Assembly (NCBI RefSeq): GCF_000091325.1
Contig: NC_014012.1
Coordinates: 4,423,685 to 4,487,684 of the forward strand
Reading direction: 5' to 3'
Length of the DNA stretch: 64,000 bases
Source of the DNA: Shewanella violacea DSS12
GTDB taxonomy: Bacteria > Pseudomonadota > Gammaproteobacteria > Enterobacterales > Shewanellaceae
The translations under genes were made by a program, and so were the position numbers. The notes below the pieces were generated by a model that saw only the letters and a program-made list of their open reading frames with translations, was not told where the DNA came from and did no database searches. Shown in pieces: positions 20,689-30,520 of the stretch. Within the stretch, counting starts at the first letter, position 1, and each line of letters begins with the position of its first letter.

Positions 20689-20904
20689 GTGTAGTGACAC
20701 ATTCCATTATATGCCCTCATTATAAGTGCCAATCTAATCCCATTGATGTCAGAATGATGAGCTCCTATCCAATCCCATTACATGTCAGAATGATGAGCTC
20801 CTATCTAATTCCATTACATGCCTGAATGATGAGCTCCTATCCAATTCCAATGAATGTCTGAATGATGAGTGCCAAGCTAATCCCATTACATGTCAGAATG
20901 ATGA
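20689..20904. repeat. 36-bp tandem repeat, five clear copies and one degenerate
   Basis: Copies start at 20725, 20761, 20797, 20833 and 20869, each exactly 36 bp, with consensus core CCATTACATGTCAGAATGA flanked by TGAGCTCCTAT; a weaker sixth copy precedes them. Copies differ from each other at several positions, so the array is not recent. All frames contain stops. It lies in the 540-bp gap between the 5' side of the 185-residue membrane protein and the 3' end of ubiA. The copies are contiguous without unique spacers, which argues against CRISPR. Confidence 0.9.
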
Positions 20905-21025
20905 AGTAATAGACATAGAAACAACTGCAATTTTCTAGGTTAAGTATAGAGATCTGAGCAGGATGGAGCAGGAAAGCTAAGGTGGGATAGACATTGAGCC
21001 ACTAGACTCAATGTCTTATGAAATA

Positions 21026-21892
21026 TTAAACTAAATAATCGGCACCTAAGGCAACAAACAGGGCTAGGCCGGCCCAATTATTATTCAAAAATGCCTTGAA
21101 GCAAGGGGCGCGTTCTCTGGCATAAATAAGTTTCTGTTGATAGAGACTAAAGCCAACGAAAGTGATCAAACCTATACCATATACCAAACCGCGGTCTGCC
21201 GCCCAACCCGCCGTTATAAAACAGGCTAATGCGGCGAGCTGAAACAAGCCGATGATCTGTCTATCGTATTTACCAAACAGGATAGCCGTAGACTTGATGC
21301 CAACTTGCAAGTCATCTTCTCGATCCACCATGGCATACATGGTGTCGTAGGCCACGGTCCAGCACCAGTTGGCGAAAAACAACCACCATGCCTCGGCGGG
21401 AACACTGCCTGTTTGCGCCGCGTACGCCATGGGAATTGACCAACTCCATACCACGCCGAGAAACATCTGCGGCATATTGGTAAAGCGCTTAGTGAAGGGG
21501 TAGATGACAGTCAATATGATGCCAACGAAGGAGAGTTGAATCACCAAAGGGTTCAACATCAGCACTAAGCCGAAGGCAAAAAGCCCCATTACCCCGAAGA
21601 GTAGCAAGGCCTCTTTGCTAGAGATCTCACCACTGGCCAAAGGTCGTGACTTAGTCCTGTCTACGTGAGAATCGAGCTCACGGTCGGCATAATCGTTGAT
21701 GATACAGCCGCAAGCCCGCATCACCACCACACCTAAGATAAAGATCACCAGAACCTTGAGATCCGGCATACCATCGGCCGCTAATATCAGTGCCATCAGA
21801 CACGGCCACAACAGCAGCAAGGTCCCTATTGGGCGATCCATACGGGCAAGCCGCATATATACGTCTAACTTACCCTTTAAAAAACTCATCAT
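21026..21892 (-). CDS. ubiA: 4-hydroxybenzoate polyprenyltransferase
   Basis: Integral membrane prenyltransferase that attaches the octaprenyl chain to 4-hydroxybenzoate in ubiquinone synthesis. 288 residues with about eight membrane segments. The first aspartate-rich motif is [16 protein letters not shown] (about 70-85) and the second is [20 protein letters not shown] (about 190-210); both bind Mg-diphosphate in the family. GGGAG precedes the tandem ATG start. ubiC, its neighbour in E. coli, is not adjacent here. Confidence 0.95.
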   Translation of the reverse strand: MMSFLKGKLDVYMRLARMDRPIGTLLLLWPCLMALILAADGMPDLKVLVIFILGVVVMRACGCIINDYADRELDSHVDRTKSRPLASGEISSKEALLLFGVMGLFAFGLVLMLNPLVIQLSFVGIILTVIYPFTKRFTNMPQMFLGVVWSWSIPMAYAAQTGSVPAEAWWLFFANWCWTVAYDTMYAMVDREDDLQVGIKSTAILFGKYDRQIIGLFQLAALACFITAGWAADRGLVYGIGLITFVGFSLYQQKLIYARERAPCFKAFLNNNWAGLALFVALGADYLV

Positions 21893-22012
21893 TCAGGCTC
21901 TCCCAATACCGCTCAAGCGCTTAATTTAACGATCTTTATCTAACGTTATTAATAAGCCATAAATGGCATTATGACCGACACATTCAAGTATTCAGCCGCT
22001 TTGCAGCTGGTT

Positions 22013-24178
22013 TTAGCAAGTTTCCAGTCGAGCATAGGCTACAACCAACCACTTACTGCCGACATCGTAGAAATTCACTTGTACTCTGGATTGGGAACCA
22101 CTGCCCTCAGTATCAGTCACCTTACCTTCACCAAATTTAGGATGCATCACCCCTTGGCCGACCTTAAAGCCCGTATCATTCACCACTATGCTACGAGTAA
22201 AAGATGTGTTGGGCCTTTTAGGCGTACTCACCTTAGTCTTAAGGCGGATCTCCTCCACATGCTCAGTGGGGATCTCTTTGATGAAGCGTGATGGCCTAGC
22301 GAAGTTTTCCCGGCCGTAGATTCGACGAGTCTCGGCATAGGTGATGTAAAGCTTCTCCATGGCCCGAGTCATGCCTACATAACAGAGGCGACGCTCTTCA
22401 TCGAGTCTATCTCCTTCATCCATAGCCATCTGACTGGGGAATATTCCCTCTTCGACGCCGGACATAAATACCACAGGGAATTCCAAACCTTTAGCCGAAT
22501 GCAATGTCATCAGCTGCACCGCATCGGTAAATGCATCCGCCTGTCCTTCACCAGCTTCCAATGCCGCATGAGATAGGAAAGCATTAAGCTCGCCAATATC
22601 TTCGATATCTTCGGGCATGATAAAGGTACGTGCTGCGGTCACGAGTTCATCGAGGTTTTCCACTCGAGAGCGCGCCTTTTCGCCTTTCTCTGCCTCATAC
22701 ATGGCCTTAAGGCCTGACTTGGCAATGATATGGTCAGTTGTACGATGCAAGGTCATTTCTTGGGTATCTTGTTGCATCTCAACAATGAGATCCATGAAGC
22801 CACGTACGGCATTCGCCGCGCGCCCACTGAGTAGCTTCTCTTCTATGGCACGCAAACAGGTTTGCCACAAGGTTAACTTCTGCTGTCTTGCGGTAGCACG
22901 TAAGATATCTAGTGTACGCCCACCAATGCCACGAGCAGGAGTATTGACCACACGCTCGAATGCCGCATCATCATCTTTATTATTGATAAGACGCAGATAA
23001 CTCATGGCATCTTTAATCTCCTGGCGCTCGAAGAATCTCAAGCCACCATAGATACGATAAGCTAAGCCCTTGTGAAGCAAGGCTTCTTCCAGTACTCGAG
23101 ACTGGGCGTTAGACCGATACAGAATTGCGCAACCACTGAGGTCTCCGCCCATATCGTGCCAATCACTGATGCGCCCAACAATAAATCGCGCTTCATCCAT
23201 CTCATTGAATGCACAATATACTGATATGGGCTCACCATCTTTATCTTGAGTCCACAACTTCTTGCCCAAACGATCAGGGTTATTGGCGATCAGCTCATTG
23301 GAAGCTTTAAGGATATGGCCTGTGGAACGATAATTCTGCTCCAGACGTATGGTGCTAGCCTGGGGGAAATCCACAAGAAACTTGTGTAAATTCTCAACTT
23401 GGGCACCACGCCAACCATAGATTGACTGATCATCGTCGCCGACGATCATCACGTTAGCACCGGCGCTCGCCAGCACACGGATCCAAGCATACTGAATCGC
23501 GTTGGTATCCTGAAACTCGTCCACCAAAATATTCTTAAACCTGTCTTGATAGTGTTTAAGAACATGGGGATTGTTGAGCCATAGCTCGTGGGCACGCAGT
23601 AGAATTTCAGCAAAGTCCACCAAACCGGCGCGATCGCAGGACTCTTGATAAACTTGATAAATCTGTAAAAGATTTTGCTCTATAGGGAAGCCACCGGCAT
23701 CGATATGCTTAGGTCTTAATCCCTGATCTTTCTTACCGTTGATATAGCCCTGAGCTTGACGAGGCGGATATTGCTTCTCGTCTAAATTAAGGCTCTTAAG
23801 AATACGTTTGATTAGACGTAGCTGATCATCTGAATCGATGATTTGAAACGTCTGGGGCAAATTAGCGTCTTTATAATGAGTACGCAATAGGCGATGCGCC
23901 AGACCGTGAAAGGTACCTATCCACATGCGACCCATATTGCTGCCACTGACCTTCTCAACTCGATCGCGCATCTCTGCCGCCGCTTTATTGGTGAAGGTTA
24001 CCGCTAAAATTGAATATGGACTCTGCTGTTCGACCTGCATCAACCAGGCAATTCTATGGGTCAATACCCGAGTCTTGCCGCTGCCAGCTCCTGCCAATAC
24101 CAACATGCTGGATTGGGGTGCCCCTACGGCTGCGCGCTGTTCATCATTCAGGCCGTCTAGTAAAGAAGATACGTCCAT
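22013..24178 (-). CDS. uvrD: DNA helicase II
   Basis: Superfamily 1A 3'-5' helicase of nucleotide excision and mismatch repair. About 721 residues, as in E. coli. Motifs are in order: Walker A AGAGSGKTRVL (about 29-39), Ia AVTFTNKAAAEM, II VDEFQDTN, III GDDDQSIYGWRGA, IV RLEQNYRS, V TLHSAKGLEFP and VI CYVGMTRA. The C-terminal Tudor-like RNA polymerase-binding end (GVMHPKFGEGKV ... WLVVAYARLE) matches UvrD rather than Rep. GGAGG before the ATG at 24178 fixes the start; an in-frame codon 12 bases upstream is not needed. Confidence 0.97.
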   Translation of the reverse strand: MDVSSLLDGLNDEQRAAVGAPQSSMLVLAGAGSGKTRVLTHRIAWLMQVEQQSPYSILAVTFTNKAAAEMRDRVEKVSGSNMGRMWIGTFHGLAHRLLRTHYKDANLPQTFQIIDSDDQLRLIKRILKSLNLDEKQYPPRQAQGYINGKKDQGLRPKHIDAGGFPIEQNLLQIYQVYQESCDRAGLVDFAEILLRAHELWLNNPHVLKHYQDRFKNILVDEFQDTNAIQYAWIRVLASAGANVMIVGDDDQSIYGWRGAQVENLHKFLVDFPQASTIRLEQNYRSTGHILKASNELIANNPDRLGKKLWTQDKDGEPISVYCAFNEMDEARFIVGRISDWHDMGGDLSGCAILYRSNAQSRVLEEALLHKGLAYRIYGGLRFFERQEIKDAMSYLRLINNKDDDAAFERVVNTPARGIGGRTLDILRATARQQKLTLWQTCLRAIEEKLLSGRAANAVRGFMDLIVEMQQDTQEMTLHRTTDHIIAKSGLKAMYEAEKGEKARSRVENLDELVTAARTFIMPEDIEDIGELNAFLSHAALEAGEGQADAFTDAVQLMTLHSAKGLEFPVVFMSGVEEGIFPSQMAMDEGDRLDEERRLCYVGMTRAMEKLYITYAETRRIYGRENFARPSRFIKEIPTEHVEEIRLKTKVSTPKRPNTSFTRSIVVNDTGFKVGQGVMHPKFGEGKVTDTEGSGSQSRVQVNFYDVGSKWLVVAYARLETC

Positions 24179-24279
24179 TCTTGCCTCCAAAAAATCGAGG
24201 AAGCAGTATAACAGGAGCAGGGGATGAGATCCTAGAATCTAGTCCCCAGGACCTCGACTCGAGTGACTAAAATCTAATT

Positions 24280-24633
24280 TTAGCTCTTTTCTGCCGCCAC
24301 CACAGAGATCTCGACTAACAAGACATCACGGGCCATCTTAGCCTCAACACAGGCACGAGCCGGTGCATGTCCCTCGGCAACCCAGCTATCCCATACCGTA
24401 TTCATCTCGGCGAAGTACTGCATATCCTTGATATAAATTGTCGCAGAAAGAATGTGTTCTCTATCACTTCCAGCCTGCTCAAGCAGAGCATCAACCTTTT
24501 CTAGCATACTAGCCGTCTGCTCAGTGATCCCTTGGTTAGCATCTTTGCATACCTGACCACACAGATAAATCGTGCCATTATGCTTTACGATTCGGCTCAT
24601 ACGGGTACCTGTTTCTAAACGTTCGATTGTCAT
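24280..24633 (-). CDS. RidA/YjgF-family protein (YoaB-like)
   Basis: 117 residues from the ATG at 24633 ([20 protein letters not shown]). The longer in-frame reading up to 24732 adds a hydrophobic extension unlike the family, and an AGG lies 11 bases before the chosen ATG. RidA-type trimers hydrolyse reactive enamine or imine intermediates made by PLP enzymes. The conserved arginine is present in [10 protein letters not shown]. The variant with [19 protein letters not shown] is closer to the YoaB subgroup than to canonical RidA, so the exact substrate is not known. Confidence 0.88.
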   Translation of the reverse strand: MTIERLETGTRMSRIVKHNGTIYLCGQVCKDANQGITEQTASMLEKVDALLEQAGSDREHILSATIYIKDMQYFAEMNTVWDSWVAEGHAPARACVEAKMARDVLLVEISVVAAEKS

Positions 24634-24775
24634 AGCAATGCCTAATAAGAAGAATTCAAAGTGGGCTATCTTACCGAGAAAAACATCCGGTATCGACCCT
24701 TGATAGATGAAAATGAAAACGGCACACTCCAATGGAGTGCGCCGTCGATAATGCAGGCTAAAGATTAGCTAAAAA

Positions 24776-25717
24776 TTATTTTTTTAACGACTCATCCTTC
24801 AGACCTATGCTGTCCATCCAATAATCAAAGTCCATCATATTGCCAGGTAACACAATTTTGCTGGCACTAGTACTCAGACCATCGAGCTGTTTAAGGTATT
24901 GAGCGCCTAATTGCATACGCATCACATTCAGCCCGCCTGGGGCAGAGATAACTTCAGCCATACACTCGATAGATTCAGCGGTTGCCCGAGCAATCGTTAA
25001 GATCTCCTCACCTTTACCCTCAGCTTCATTAATGCGACGTTGCATCTCCCCCTCAGAAAGGTTAATCATCTCAGCCTTAACACCCTCAGAACGATTAATC
25101 TTACTCTGCTTCTCACCCTCACTCTTGGCTAGCAAGGCACGGCGTTCACGCTCGGCATTCACCTGCATCTCCATGGCTTTTTTTACTGTATCTGGTGGGG
25201 TAATATTTTTGATCTCATAACGATGAACCCTAATGCCCCAGGTAGCTCCCGCCTGATCTAGCACTTCAACCACCTTAGCACTAATCACATCACGCTCTTC
25301 GAATGTACGATCCAGCGCTAGAGTACCTATGACAGAACGCGTCGTCGTCTGGGCTAATTGAATAGCTGCATAACGATAATCTGTGACTCCGTAACTGGCC
25401 TTAACTGGGTCTATCACAGAGATATAGATAACCCCATCGACCTCGACATTAACTTCATCACTTGAGAAACACTCCTGAGGCGGAACATCTATAGTTTCCT
25501 CCTTTAGATCATGTATATAAGTCACCTTATCGACGATGGGAACTAAGGCATGAAAGCCTGCATCTAAGGTTAAGTGATATTTACCTAAACGCTCGACAAT
25601 ATAGGCCGATTTCGTTGGCACCAGGCGAATAGATTGAAATAATTTGATGATGAAGACGGCGAAAATAAGTCCCCAAATCCCCAACACGATAAGATCTGTA
25701 TCTATTCCTGCAATCAT
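24776..25717 (-). CDS. SPFH/stomatin-like membrane protein (paraslipin), downstream copy
   Basis: 313 residues. One N-terminal membrane segment (about 8-25), then an SPFH/band-7 domain (RLVPTKSAYIVERLGKYHLTLDAGFH ...) to about residue 185, and a charged Ala/Glu-rich coiled coil with repeats of the type INRSEGVKAEMINLSEGE. It resembles E. coli QmcA. Such proteins form membrane-bound oligomeric cages or microdomain scaffolds and often pair with NfeD. It overlaps the upstream SPFH gene by 4 bp (ATGA), so translation is probably coupled; AAGGAG precedes its ATG. Confidence 0.92.
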   Translation of the reverse strand: MIAGIDTDLIVLGIWGLIFAVFIIKLFQSIRLVPTKSAYIVERLGKYHLTLDAGFHALVPIVDKVTYIHDLKEETIDVPPQECFSSDEVNVEVDGVIYISVIDPVKASYGVTDYRYAAIQLAQTTTRSVIGTLALDRTFEERDVISAKVVEVLDQAGATWGIRVHRYEIKNITPPDTVKKAMEMQVNAERERRALLAKSEGEKQSKINRSEGVKAEMINLSEGEMQRRINEAEGKGEEILTIARATAESIECMAEVISAPGGLNVMRMQLGAQYLKQLDGLSTSASKIVLPGNMMDFDYWMDSIGLKDESLKK

Positions 25718-26661
25718 GAGCGAGCTCCTTTCACTGTATTAGACTTTGCCGAAGAGGAGCTTACGGCATGTGTCACCTGCTCCATCCCCTCAAAAAAACC
25801 TTCCAATTTAGCCATCTCTGCTGGCACAACCGAGACATCGGCGGTCTCCAAAATCTTACCAACCTGACTAATAAACTGTTCTTTTAACTGCATATTCATT
25901 GCATCATGACCACCATTTACAGTTAATGCGGTCGACAACATCTGCATACCTTCAGCTTTCGCCTTGGCGACTATGCTGATCTCCTGAGCCGTGCCCTTAG
26001 CCTCGTTGATACGCTTCTGCTTCTGGCCCTCGGATACATTGATAGCTTCTTGTCTCTCACCTTCAGATAAGTTGATCATTGCCGCTTTTTCGGCGCTGGC
26101 TAAGGTGATCTCGGCGCGCTTACTTCGTTCAGCTTCCATCTGCTTCTCTAGCGTGTGAATAACGTGTCTCGAGGGAGTAATATTCTTTATCTCATACCTA
26201 AGAACCTTGATACCCCATGAGGCAGAGGCTTTATCTATCTCACGTACGATAGACTCGTTGAGTTTATCTCTCTCTGAAAACGTCTGACTCAAGTTTAATT
26301 TACCTATCTCAGAACGCATGGTTGTCTGGGCTAAATTAACCGCTGCCAAGCGATAGTTTTCGATGCCGTAACTGGCAAGCTTGCCATCCATCACCTTGAG
26401 ATAGACTAAGCCATCGACCTCAAGTTGAGTGTTGTCTTTCGAGATACAGCTCTGGGGTGGCACATCTAAAACTTGCTCTCTGATCTCATGCTTATATGAG
26501 ACCCTGTCGAAGAAGGGGATTAAGAAGTGAAATCCAGGTTGGAGTACGGCACGAAACTTTCCTAAACGCTCGATAACATTAACTTCGCGCATGGGGACGA
26601 TCAACATTAACTTATAGAGGAGAAAAAAGATAAATAGCACAAATAGGGTAAACACAAACAT
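25714..26661 (-). CDS. SPFH/stomatin-like membrane protein, upstream copy
   Basis: About 315 residues, paralogous to the following gene. N-terminal membrane segment, SPFH domain (MREVNVIERLGKFRAVLQPGFH), then a coiled coil with the shared NLSEGERQEAINVSEGQ repeat pattern. The ATG at 26670 is too close to the AAGG ribosome binding site, so the ATG at 26661 is more likely. It lies 40 bp after an NfeD-like gene. Tandem SPFH genes with nfeD are a known arrangement; the two products may form a hetero-oligomer, as HflK/HflC do, though that pairing is inference. Confidence 0.9.
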   Translation of the reverse strand: MFVFTLFVLFIFFLLYKLMLIVPMREVNVIERLGKFRAVLQPGFHFLIPFFDRVSYKHEIREQVLDVPPQSCISKDNTQLEVDGLVYLKVMDGKLASYGIENYRLAAVNLAQTTMRSEIGKLNLSQTFSERDKLNESIVREIDKASASWGIKVLRYEIKNITPSRHVIHTLEKQMEAERSKRAEITLASAEKAAMINLSEGERQEAINVSEGQKQKRINEAKGTAQEISIVAKAKAEGMQMLSTALTVNGGHDAMNMQLKEQFISQVGKILETADVSVVPAEMAKLEGFFEGMEQVTHAVSSSSAKSNTVKGARS

Positions 26662-26699
26662 AGATTCCATCCTTACTTATTGATTAATCGGTTTTTAGC

Positions 26700-27170
26700 T
26701 TATTTGGTGTATTCGGCCCCTTCATAGGGCTCAACGACAAAGGCAATATTATCCCTGCAGATAATACGCACTCGAGTCCCGGCAGCTATTTCGCTGCCAT
26801 CTCCTAGTGCTGACCATTCAGTTCCCTGAAACTCGATACGGCCCTGTTTCTGCGCCGGCCCAATCGCCTGTTTAACTAAGGCTATTTGGTTATAGAGTTC
26901 CAGTTCCTCATCGGTATTAGCCACATGAGCATCTCCACCGACCAATTTCTGGGTCACTTGTCTAAAGCCCAATAATAAGACAATAGATGCGATAAACCAT
27001 AGAGTCAGCGCCTGAACAATGCCATCCACTAAGCCCACAGCCAGGGCTCCAGCAACGACTAGGCATGCACCGCCGAGTAAGATGACTATACCTCCCGGGA
27101 TTATTATCTCTGCCAGCATTAAAAAAGCACCTAGGCAGGCCCAAATGAGTATGGGATTAGAAAATTCCAT
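26700..27170 (-). CDS. NfeD-like membrane protein
   Basis: 156 residues. Three to four hydrophobic segments in residues 5-75 (PILIWACLGAFLMLAEIIIPGGIVI... split by glycine-rich turns) and a C-terminal OB-fold (about 95-155, GRIEFQGTEWSALGDGSEIAAGTRV). This is the short NfeD class (YbbK/YqiJ type) that partners SPFH proteins. AGGGGG immediately upstream supports the ATG at 27170 over the longer in-frame reading up to 27260. First gene of a three-gene operon with two slipins. Confidence 0.9.
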   Translation of the reverse strand: MEFSNPILIWACLGAFLMLAEIIIPGGIVILLGGACLVVAGALAVGLVDGIVQALTLWFIASIVLLLGFRQVTQKLVGGDAHVANTDEELELYNQIALVKQAIGPAQKQGRIEFQGTEWSALGDGSEIAAGTRVRIICRDNIAFVVEPYEGAEYTK

Positions 27171-27227
27171 ATTTCCCCCTGAAATCATGATTTCCGTGAA
27201 AACCACTATATCAGCAGTTCGCACGCT

Positions 27228-27248
27228 TCGCGACATAATATGTCGCGA
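27228..27248. promoter_or_regulatory. 21-bp palindrome, probable operator of the nfeD-slipin operon
   Basis: TCGCGACATA-A-TATGTCGCGA: two perfect 10-bp arms around one central base, 58 bp upstream of the nfeD start. The surrounding spacer is AT-rich, so a GC-capped palindrome stands out. It is a typical size for a TetR- or MarR-type operator. I do not recognise the regulator. Confidence 0.6.
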
Positions 27249-27584
27249 GAGTTTAATCACTTATAAGGACATCAGTCAACGCATTGATTAATAACAGTAT
27301 TAATCAAGGTAAAGAAGTTTATAGATTAGAATGACATAAATTACATCGACTTTTACATAAGAATTATAAAACGCTAACTTTTCGTTGGTTTTATTAAAAT
27401 AATATCAATCAATAGCTTAATAACTGTTGTAAAATCATAGAATATAACCAAATCATTGATTATTGTTACCTTAGTTAATACGCTTAATCTAACTTAAACG
27501 AGTAAGTTTAATTTTCTGTAAAACAATAAACATTTAATATTATAAATAAAAAAATAGCTTAGAGACGCATAAAAAGGGTTTGAG
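27249..27584. other. AT-rich intergenic region upstream of the Tsx-like gene
   Basis: 336 bp of strongly AT-rich sequence, many TTAA and ATAA runs, without ORF or hairpin. It should carry the promoters of the divergent nfeD operon and of the Tsx-like gene. No CRP or CytR site could be called with confidence. Confidence 0.4.
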
Positions 27585-28337
27585 ATGAACAAAAAATGGC
27601 TTTACTTGGCGATGTTGGCAGCGCCCCAAGCAGTAGCAGATGACTTAATACATTGGTGGGACGCTAGTGTAACTGCTCTATATGGTGAGGAATATGATCT
27701 TGCTCCTTCCGATAAACAAACCGGCTTCACCTTCGAGACTGCTGGCGGCTGGAAATATGGAGATTGGTTCGCATTTCAGGATGTGACTTATTTCAATGGC
27801 TCAAATGTCGACAAAACCAGTACCACCTATGGCGAAATATCCACACGCTTCAGTGCGAGTAAAATCTTAGGCAAAGAGATCGGCTTAGGAGCTGTGACAG
27901 ATCTGTCATTAGCCATGACCTTCGAGGAAGGTGAGGGACAGGTCAAGAGCTTCCTATACGGCCTAGGTATGGATATAAAAATCCCTTACTTTAGCTACTT
28001 TACTCTTAACACCTATCGTCGTCATGCTATCGGCAGTGGTAACCTTAGCGACGGTTGGCAGGTAACACCTGCATTTAGAATGGATTTTCCCTTAGGTAAT
28101 TCCAATATCGTTTTCGATGGCTTTATCGATTGGGTATTCGCAACGGATAATCAGGGTTATAAAGAAAATTTCCACTTCAATCCTCAGTTAAAATACGATC
28201 TCGGTGCAGTCATCTTTGGCCAGCATAAGAAAGATAAACTCTTTGTGGGTTTCGAGTATGATTACTGGCAGAACAAATATGGCGTTAACGGCATAGATCA
28301 GAACACCTATTCGGTGATCGCCAAGTACCATTTTTAA
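27585..28337 (+). CDS. Tsx-like nucleoside-specific outer membrane channel
   Basis: 250 residues with a signal peptide (about 1-18, ending AVA) and alternating beta-strands ending in an aromatic residue (YHF), as for outer membrane barrels. The start DDLIHWWDASVTALYGE and the strand FVGFEYDYWQNKYG are typical of the Tsx/OmpK family, which passes nucleosides. Its terminator is shared with udp (uridine phosphorylase) on the opposite strand. The pair fits uptake followed by cleavage of nucleosides. Confidence 0.85.
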   Translation: MNKKWLYLAMLAAPQAVADDLIHWWDASVTALYGEEYDLAPSDKQTGFTFETAGGWKYGDWFAFQDVTYFNGSNVDKTSTTYGEISTRFSASKILGKEIGLGAVTDLSLAMTFEEGEGQVKSFLYGLGMDIKIPYFSYFTLNTYRRHAIGSGNLSDGWQVTPAFRMDFPLGNSNIVFDGFIDWVFATDNQGYKENFHFNPQLKYDLGAVIFGQHKKDKLFVGFEYDYWQNKYGVNGIDQNTYSVIAKYHF

Positions 28338-28355
28338 TCCAGATTAAATGGATAA

Positions 28356-28384
28356 TAAAAAAGGCGCCTAAGGCGCCTTTTTTA
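28356..28384. terminator. Bidirectional terminator between the Tsx-like gene and udp
   Basis: AGGCGCC-TAA-GGCGCCT with an A-run on the left and a T-run on the right, so it works from both convergent genes. Confidence 0.9.
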
Positions 28385-28413
28385 TATCTGTATTACCGGC
28401 TAAGTAAAATCTA

Positions 28414-29172
28414 TTAAGCCAGTAGCTTCTTCGCCGCCGCAACAACGATCGAGATGGCACTCACCTCAGTTTTCTTCATCATAGCCTCATCAGGGATCTC
28501 CTGCTGAGTACGATTCACGATAACACCCGCAACACAAGCTGCACGCCAGCCCTGAGAGGCACACATGGTGAATAGCGTCGATGATTCCATTTCATAGTTC
28601 AACACACCCAAATCTTGCCACTCTTGCATAGACCCTTTGAATTGACGTGTCACTCGACCAGAAACCGTATCGTAACGCTCTTGACCTGGGTAGAAGGTAT
28701 CAGAAGATGCTGTAATGCCAATATGTGGCTCTAGACCGGCTTCGCGACTCGCTGCCACCATAGCGGTAGTACATTCAAAGTTAGCAACGGCAGGAAACTC
28801 CATAGGAGCAAAATGCAAGCTTGCACCATCGAGACGGACCGATGCCTGAGTCACGATCACATCACCAACATTAACTTGTGGTTGAATTGCACCTGTAGTG
28901 CCTACACGCAAGAAAGTCGTCACTCCCAGCTGAGCTAGCTCCTCAACTGCGATAGAGGTAGAAGGTCCACCGATACCAGTAGAGCAGACAACCACAGCTT
29001 TGCCGTCTATATATGCCAGGTAACTGGTATATTCACGATGGCTGGCTAGAAATGTCGCCCCTTCCATCAATTCGGCAATGCGTTTAACCCGCTCTGGATC
29101 TCCAGGCACTATCGCCAAATTTGCACCATCTAACATCTTTTTGGTCAAGCCTAAATGAAATACATCAGACAT
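28414..29172 (-). CDS. udp: Uridine phosphorylase
   Basis: Reversibly splits uridine with phosphate to uracil and ribose-1-phosphate in pyrimidine salvage. 252 residues from the ATG at 29172 ([14 protein letters not shown]), which has AAAGGGG about 8 bases upstream; a start 18 bases earlier is possible but atypical. Family signatures are [50 protein letters not shown] and the uracil-specific [18 protein letters not shown]. Hexameric cytoplasmic enzyme in the family. Confidence 0.97.
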   Translation of the reverse strand: MSDVFHLGLTKKMLDGANLAIVPGDPERVKRIAELMEGATFLASHREYTSYLAYIDGKAVVVCSTGIGGPSTSIAVEELAQLGVTTFLRVGTTGAIQPQVNVGDVIVTQASVRLDGASLHFAPMEFPAVANFECTTAMVAASREAGLEPHIGITASSDTFYPGQERYDTVSGRVTRQFKGSMQEWQDLGVLNYEMESSTLFTMCASQGWRAACVAGVIVNRTQQEIPDEAMMKKTEVSAISIVVAAAKKLLA

Positions 29173-29498
29173 TGTGAAAACCCCTTTCAATTTTGTTTAT
29201 AAAATTCTTATAAATTTGACTTTAACCTAGTATCGAAATGGATAAGGTTAACTAGATCACACTTTTTCTGGCGGCAGGTAAATACTTTGCTGTAATCCAG
29301 TTACAGGAATGATTATTTGGTTTTCGAGTATCTATAGCCTAGATAGCTATTGAACTCAGCTATAAGCACTAATTCAGAAACAGACCAGATCAAATTAACT
29401 AATTTTAGTCTAGTTGACTCAGATCACATCCATAGATAGAAAATTGAGCTAATTTAAACTTGAAACAGAGGAAAAAAACAGCAGAAGGGAGATACGCT
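29173..29498. other. Intergenic region between udp and the ydcH-like gene
   Basis: 326 bp divergent spacer with AGATCACA around 29249, which resembles half of a CRP site and would fit catabolite control of udp, but the other half is poor. No ORF or hairpin of note. Confidence 0.3.
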
Positions 29499-29711
29499 AT
29501 GTTTCCAGAATACAGAGAACTAATGACTCAACTTAAAAGCGACGACGCCCACTTCCTAAAGGCTTTTAACAAGCATAATGCGCTAGATCATCAGATAAAG
29601 GAGCTTGAACAGCACAGCGCCAGCGATTCAAATAATCAGATCCATGAATTAAAAAAGAGCAAGTTACACCTTAAGGAAGAGATATTATCTATCCTAAAGA
29701 AAGCTGGGTGA
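29499..29711 (+). CDS. DUF465/YdcH-family small protein
   Basis: 70 residues, mostly helical and charged, starting MFPEYRELMTQLK and with FNKHNALDHQIKELE and KKSKLHLKEEILSILK. This matches the YdcH-type coiled-coil family (DUF465), whose function is unknown. The ATG at 29499 is preceded by AAGGGAG; an in-frame start 39 bases upstream gives a Lys/Arg-rich extension absent from the family. Monocistronic, with its own terminator. Confidence 0.85.
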   Translation: MFPEYRELMTQLKSDDAHFLKAFNKHNALDHQIKELEQHSASDSNNQIHELKKSKLHLKEEILSILKKAG

Positions 29712-29743
29712 TCTAGGAGTCTTACCATGACACTTCATTAAGA

Positions 29744-29769
29744 ATGGGCGCCGAGCGCCCATTTTATTT
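29744..29769 (+). terminator. Intrinsic terminator after the ydcH-like gene
   Basis: GGGCGC-CGA-GCGCCC followed by ATTTTATTTA on the plus strand. Confidence 0.85.
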
Positions 29770-29821
29770 AGTAGCAGTTTTATTCGACATTTATCATTAG
29801 TAGACTTGTGATCCCTTTAGC

Positions 29822-30286
29822 TTATCTCAACGCCTGGATCAGGGATTCACTCGAATCGAAGCTTTGCACATGGATTATCTTAAGCTTATCTAATCTTATC
29901 AATGTCGCCTTATCTTCCTCATCCGGCAGCATCTTAGTCAGATCTCCCTCCCTATCCAGCCCCATGGAAAAAGGCAGATCTTTCATCTGAGGAATAGCCA
30001 CGAATCTGGCAATCAATGAAGGCATACCACTGATATCCGCCACATAGACTAAATTATCCAGACCTTGCTCATCATCAGCTTGCAGCCGCTCTAAGGTTTC
30101 CTTGATGATATCGCCACCTTTCATGCTGCGGCTAAACAAGAGGATCTGAGTGCCAGAAGATACTGCCACTTCATTTTCAAACTGATCTTGCAGTTGGAAT
30201 GAGGAGATAAGCTCGCCCTCGGCATAAAAAGATGCCTGAGCAAAGCCTGCAAATAGGGTACAGATGGCAAAAATAAGCACTCTCAT
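29822..30286 (-). CDS. Hypothetical exported protein, thioredoxin-fold-like
   Basis: 154 residues with a clear signal peptide (about 1-18, ending AQA). The mature part begins with a strand-turn pattern like peroxiredoxin/TlpA proteins (ELISSFQLQDQFENEVAVSSGTQILLFSR), but no CxxC motif or any cysteine is present in the mature part, so it cannot be a thiol oxidoreductase. YtfJ-like proteins have a similar look. AGGAAC precedes the ATG. Function unknown. Confidence 0.65.
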   Translation of the reverse strand: MRVLIFAICTLFAGFAQASFYAEGELISSFQLQDQFENEVAVSSGTQILLFSRSMKGGDIIKETLERLQADDEQGLDNLVYVADISGMPSLIARFVAIPQMKDLPFSMGLDREGDLTKMLPDEEDKATLIRLDKLKIIHVQSFDSSESLIQALR

Positions 30287-30520
30287 AATTTAGTTCCTGA
30301 ATTACGTCATATGAGGCAACAGAGTATCACTCCCCCCCTAGTTATATCACCGCAAGCGTCACACCAATTTATGAAATTATTCACATTGAATCTCAAATTG
30401 CACAAGATGAAAAAACAAAACCACAAATTTTCAACGATATAATTACAAACCGCAACAGATATGGGTAACATGATCATCCAGCCTCAGCATCTAGCTCTGC
30501 TGTTATATAAAGGACAAGTT

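Noticed and set aside
20689..20904. 36-bp repeats as a CRISPR array
   Set aside because: Repeats are directly adjacent with no unique spacers, and no cas gene is nearby.
29173..29498. CRP/CytR control site upstream of udp
   Set aside because: Only a half-match to the CRP consensus was found; not strong enough to list as a site.
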